A DNA stretch of 46,568 bases. It comes from Saprospiraceae bacterium. Its GTDB lineage: Bacteria; Bacteroidota; Bacteroidia; Chitinophagales; Saprospiraceae. Positions 43,741 to 46,568 of this stretch are shown piece after piece. The stretch lies in contig JANQPA010000023.1 of NCBI GenBank assembly GCA_028285545.1, positions 1-46,568 on the forward strand, given 5' to 3'. A program made the translations under genes and the position numbers. Below the pieces are notes generated by a model. It had not been told where the DNA came from. It was given only the letters and a program-made list of their open reading frames with translations, and ran no database searches. The stretch's first letter is position 1. Every line of letters begins with the position of its first letter.

Positions 43741-44040
43741 ATTTAATTGGTTTTAGTTTGGATGATAGTTTGTTGCCTGTTAAAACAAGATAACTTTTTT
43801 TGGGGAAAGGGTAGATGTGTTCAAGTGTTCTGGTTAAGTTCTTTTAAATATTGAATGTAGAGTTATTTATTTTAAGGAGTATTTGCATATAGATTTTATC
43901 AATTATCCTAAAATGCATCTGTGAAATCTGCAAAATAAGCGTGAAAAAGCTCCAATAAATAGCATTACTTTCATAACAGCATTCCCAAAACATGAACACA
44001 TGAATCCGTGAATCCGTGAACACTTGGTAACTTGAACACG
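43741..44040. other. 300-bp spacer with composite repeat
   Basis: Carries TCTG.GAAATCTGC units (43918-43932), the GAAAAAGCTCCAATAA core (43943-43958) and the octamer array. The octamers end exactly where the minus-strand gene's stop codon begins. The LVIVD gene's promoter must lie in its first 100 bases. Confidence 0.65.
43990..44037. repeat. Octamer array next to stop codon
   Basis: Units: ACATGAAC, ACATGAAT, CCGTGAAT, CCGTGAAC, ACTTGGTA, ACTTGAAC. Same family as 302-341 and 22966-23033. Confidence 0.8.
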
Positions 44041-44802
44041 TCAGGCAGCTACTATAAAGCCAATAAAAACAATTAAAAAACTAAGAACCTGCTCCGCTTT
44101 ATCCCACCCCGATTTAGCAAAAGTGAAATCTTCGACGGTATAGAGGTATCGAATAGGCAGATAGAACACAAAAAACAGCAGCAGAATAGGAAATAAAAAG
44201 TAGATGAAATCTAAGGCACTATTCATTCCTTTTAAACCAAGGTCTCGGTATAATTCAGCAATAATAAGCTGGCCGAAGGCCAATATGATCATAAGAATGA
44301 GGTCAGCAGTGAAATCGTAACTTTCCTTAAAATTGGGCAGAGGTTTCTTGCTGGCCATGTAATAGACAACGAATATTTCTCTTACCAATAAAATTATGAC
44401 AATTATGACCTTAAAAATATCAAATCTGAGCAGACTATAGTTAATTCCAACCGCTTGAAGACTAGTCATAAATACTACACCTAATATTGAAATTCTACCT
44501 GCCCAGAAAAGGATGCCTACAGGAATATTATTCAACCATTGATGCAGAAAGATAACCTTTAGACCTGCCTTTTCTCTACGTTCATTCATGGCTCCCATAC
44601 TATAGTAGGTTGCCCAAGGTTCAAAAGCATATGCGAGAATAAATAGCCAGCCAAGCCAGGGACTTGTATTTAATTGGTCAATATCACCAGTATCCAAAAT
44701 CTTATCAATGCCCAAAAAAGTCAATACGGAAAACAGATTGATCAAAAGTCCTTTATGTCGAAGATAGAAAGATGGATATGAGGTACTTTGCTGGTTTTTC
44801 AC
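44041..44802 (-). CDS. Polytopic membrane protein, unknown function
   Basis: A 253-residue membrane protein with about six hydrophobic segments (roughly 15-33, 50-68, 95-115, 128-148, 165-185, 200-222, 238-252). It starts at GTG; an in-frame TAG six codons upstream rules out a longer frame, and the next Met is far inside. A charged loop (GAMNERREKAGLKVIF) follows the second helix. I recognise no family. It is divergent from the helicase gene; a long perfect palindrome sits at its promoter. Confidence 0.72.
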   Translation of the reverse strand: MKNQQSTSYPSFYLRHKGLLINLFSVLTFLGIDKILDTGDIDQLNTSPWLGWLFILAYAFEPWATYYSMGAMNERREKAGLKVIFLHQWLNNIPVGILFWAGRISILGVVFMTSLQAVGINYSLLRFDIFKVIIVIILLVREIFVVYYMASKKPLPNFKESYDFTADLILMIILAFGQLIIAELYRDLGLKGMNSALDFIYFLFPILLLFFVFYLPIRYLYTVEDFTFAKSGWDKAEQVLSFLIVFIGFIVAA

Positions 44803-44830
44803 AGTGATAATTAAAGACTAAGTAATTGGA

Positions 44831-44838
44831 CAAAATTA
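44831..44838 (-). promoter_or_regulatory. Candidate -7 element of the membrane-protein gene
   Basis: On the minus strand the sequence reads TAATTTTG, a match to TAnnTTTG, about 29 bp before the GTG start. Its first four bases are inside the palindrome 44835-44886. Confidence 0.4.
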
Positions 44839-44886
44839 AGATAATATTTTATGGCATCGGCCGATGCCATAAAATATTATCTTAAT
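44835..44886. repeat. 52-bp perfect palindrome with no spacer
   Basis: Each 26-nt half is the exact reverse complement of the other, centred on ATCGGCCGAT. It lies between the starts of two divergent genes, so it does not sit at a known 3' end. It overlaps a -7-like element of the minus-strand gene. Confidence 0.85.
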
Positions 44887-44963
44887 AAAAAACCATGCCG
44901 CAGGGTTAAGTTAAGTTTATTCTGTCAAAGCACTTAAAACAAGCAACTGTCATTAATTTCACC

Positions 44964-44971
44964 TATCTTTG
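44964..44971 (+). promoter_or_regulatory. Candidate -7 element of helicase gene
   Basis: TATCTTTG, followed by CGC, is an exact TAnnTTTG. It would leave a 5' leader of about 125 nt before the helicase start, which is common for cold-induced helicase genes. No clear -33 TTG. Confidence 0.5.
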
Positions 44972-45100
44972 CGCGTGATTATTGGCGACAATCCTTATAT
45001 GTCGGATTGAATCAAAATCAAATTTTAAAAATATCATCCGGACACTGTTCTTCAATCTCGCCATCTTTTAGCCAGTCTTCCGTTTAAGAAAATATTGTAC

Positions 45101-46366
45101 ATGTCATTTAATGAACTACGGCTCGTCGAGCCCATTCTTCGTGCGCTAAAAGCCGAAGATTATACCCAGCCAACTCCAATTCAAGAACAAGCAATTCCCT
45201 TTGCCTTAAGAGGACAAGATCTACTTGCTTGCGCACAAACGGGTACTGGCAAGACTGCTGCATTTACTTTGCCAGTTCTTCAATTATTATCCCAGAATGA
45301 ACAAGGAGGCCCCAGGAAAATTAAAGCTCTGATCCTTACTCCTACTCGTGAGTTGGCCATCCAGATTGGAGAAAGTATTGCCTCTTATGGCCGCAATCTC
45401 CAATTACGTCATACCGTAATCTTTGGAGGGGTCTCTCAACATAATCAAGTGAAAATTTTAAGATCAGGAATTGATATTTTAGTAGCCACTCCTGGGCGAT
45501 TATTAGATTTAATGAAACAAGAATTTATTTCACTAAAAGAAATCCAACATTTTGTACTCGATGAAGCAGATCGAATGTTAGATATGGGATTTATTCATGA
45601 TGTCAAAAAAGTGTTGAAAGAACTTCCAAATCACCGGCAAACGCTTTTCTTTTCGGCTACAATGCCACCAGCTATTCATCGATTGGCAGATCGAATGCTA
45701 ACCAATCCTAAAATGGTAAAAGTAAGTCCAACAAGTTCTACCGCAGAAAGTGTTAGTCAGGCAGTTTATTTTGTTCATAAAGCAGATAAAAGAGCTCTAT
45801 TGATGCACCTTTTGAAAAAAGAGGAGATGGAAAGTGCCTTAGTATTTACAAGAACCAAACATGGAGCTGATCGGATTGCCAAAACACTAAATCGATCAGG
45901 CTTTCCAGCGGAGGCCATTCATGGTAACAAAACACAGAATGCACGTCAACGTGCTTTGAAGAATTTTAAAAATAAGTCCATTCAAGTTCTTGTGGCAACG
46001 GATATTGCTGCCAGAGGTATTGACATTGAGGAACTTTCTTTTGTCTTCAACTATGATTTGCCGAATGTGCCAGAAACTTATGTTCACAGAATTGGTCGAA
46101 CGGGAAGAGCAGGAGCTAGTGGTCAGGCAATATCTTTTTGTGATGCTGAAGAAAAGGCCTACCTAAAAAGTATCCAAAGGTTAACAAAACAAGAGATCCC
46201 TTTAATAAATGATCATCCATTCTTTTTACAGGAAGACATGTTACTGCCAGCCAAAGAAACCATTGGTCATCGAAGACATTTAAATTCCAATAGATCCAGA
46301 AATAGTGGCAATGGAAATGGAAGAAGACGAAGAAATAATAGTGGGAGGAAAAGAGCTAGAAATTAA
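45101..46366 (+). CDS. DEAD-box ATP-dependent RNA helicase (RhlE-like)
   Basis: A 421-residue RNA helicase with all core motifs: Q motif ([10 protein letters not shown]), Walker [23 protein letters not shown] in [12 protein letters not shown] in [25 protein letters not shown] and [10 protein letters not shown]. The Arg/Asn/Gly-rich basic tail (from about residue 395, [10 protein letters not shown]) binds RNA. It unwinds structured RNA for ribosome assembly or decay, often at low temperature. The ATG at 45101 is taken rather than a TTG at 45095. It has no operon partner. Confidence 0.95.
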   Translation: MSFNELRLVEPILRALKAEDYTQPTPIQEQAIPFALRGQDLLACAQTGTGKTAAFTLPVLQLLSQNEQGGPRKIKALILTPTRELAIQIGESIASYGRNLQLRHTVIFGGVSQHNQVKILRSGIDILVATPGRLLDLMKQEFISLKEIQHFVLDEADRMLDMGFIHDVKKVLKELPNHRQTLFFSATMPPAIHRLADRMLTNPKMVKVSPTSSTAESVSQAVYFVHKADKRALLMHLLKKEEMESALVFTRTKHGADRIAKTLNRSGFPAEAIHGNKTQNARQRALKNFKNKSIQVLVATDIAARGIDIEELSFVFNYDLPNVPETYVHRIGRTGRAGASGQAISFCDAEEKAYLKSIQRLTKQEIPLINDHPFFLQEDMLLPAKETIGHRRHLNSNRSRNSGNGNGRRRRNNSGRKRARN

Positions 46367-46425
46367 TCACCATCATTCGAATATCTCAGGATAGTTAGGA
46401 TAATAGAAAGCTTGTTAAGAAACAT

Positions 46426-46568
46426 GAGGCTGTCTCATAAGTCCTTCGGCCTTATTCGCCAGCCAATAATATTTCTTTGAGGGGTGATTTTTAAGGAAAA
46501 ATTCCATTTTTCCTTAAAAATCACCCCTCAAAAAGAAAATTATTTGGTGGCTCAGAACGAGGAACGAG
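46426..46568. repeat. Large stem-loop, possible insertion-element end
   Basis: Arms 46476-46502 and 46506-46532 are exact 27-nt reverse complements with a 3-nt loop; looser pairing continues to about 46460 and 46550. The stretch begins GAGGCTGTCTCATAAG, which resembles terminal repeats of several transposon families. The element, if any, runs off the window. Confidence 0.5.

Noticed and set aside
45095-45100. TTG start two codons before the helicase ATG
   Set aside because: The ATG at 45101 gives the usual MSFNEL-type beginning and needs no rare start.

Overview
The window is about 46.6 kb of AT-rich chromosome (roughly 40% G+C by eye) from a Bacteroidota bacterium. The evidence is a SusC/SusD outer-membrane pair, many lipoproteins with a Cys near residue 20, SprB-type repeats, an S9 and an M14 peptidase, DUF2911 and DUF418 proteins, FtsX/MacB-type permeases without a neighbouring ATPase, and -7 promoter elements of the TAnnTTTG type. 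The gene set fits a free-living, protein- and glycan-degrading member of Saprospiria or Cytophagia, but the sequence alone does not fix the class. I saw no rRNA, tRNA, CRISPR array or complete prophage.

Layout. 0.5-8.9 kb: a secreted amidohydrolase, then a SusC-SusD-lipoprotein-lipoprotein operon closed by a strong terminator, with a single-gene IS200-type element just behind it. 9.4-16.6 kb: a PaiB-like flavin protein and a secreted alpha/beta hydrolase; a convergent pair of peptidoglycan-hydrolase-like genes (membrane-anchored M15-like, and NlpC/P60 plus peptidoglycan-binding domain); a GH113-like glycosidase carrying a degenerate metallopeptidase-like domain; and a membrane class III nucleotide cyclase. 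16.6-21.1 kb: a very large surface protein (propeller, 14 SprB-type modules, OmpA domain). 21.7-30.5 kb: DUF418 membrane protein, S9 peptidase, DUF2911 lipoprotein, M14 carboxypeptidase and an exported MsrA. 30.9-36.6 kb: an ECF sigma factor, a small secreted protein, a possible small RNA, a Rieske/pyruvate-oxidase-like fusion and a vSGLT-like sodium/sugar symporter. 37-46.4 kb: an FtsX-type permease, a lipoprotein metallo-beta-lactamase-fold enzyme, two secreted propeller/LVIVD proteins, a small membrane protein and a DEAD-box RNA helicase.

Genes with related jobs: the SusCD operon, amidohydrolase, S9 and M14 peptidases and alpha/beta hydrolase all act outside the cytoplasm and suit uptake and breakdown of peptides or small organic substrates. 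The vSGLT-like transporter brings in a sugar. Sigma factor, cyclase and helicase are regulatory.

The least ordinary part of the window is between the genes. (1) Many gene ends carry imperfect hairpins built from tandem 7- or 8-bp units, a different unit at each locus, sometimes including the stop codon. (2) A composite repeat with a GAAAAAGCT..AATAA core recurs at three places. (3) GACATGTC-type palindromes fill two spacers. (4) Several long perfect palindromes have a 0-1 nt centre; two of these sit directly against a -7-like element rather than at a gene end. Among proteins, the Rieske-TPP fusion, the GH113/dead-peptidase fusion and the holin-like M15 protein with its convergent NlpC/P60 partner deserve a second look.
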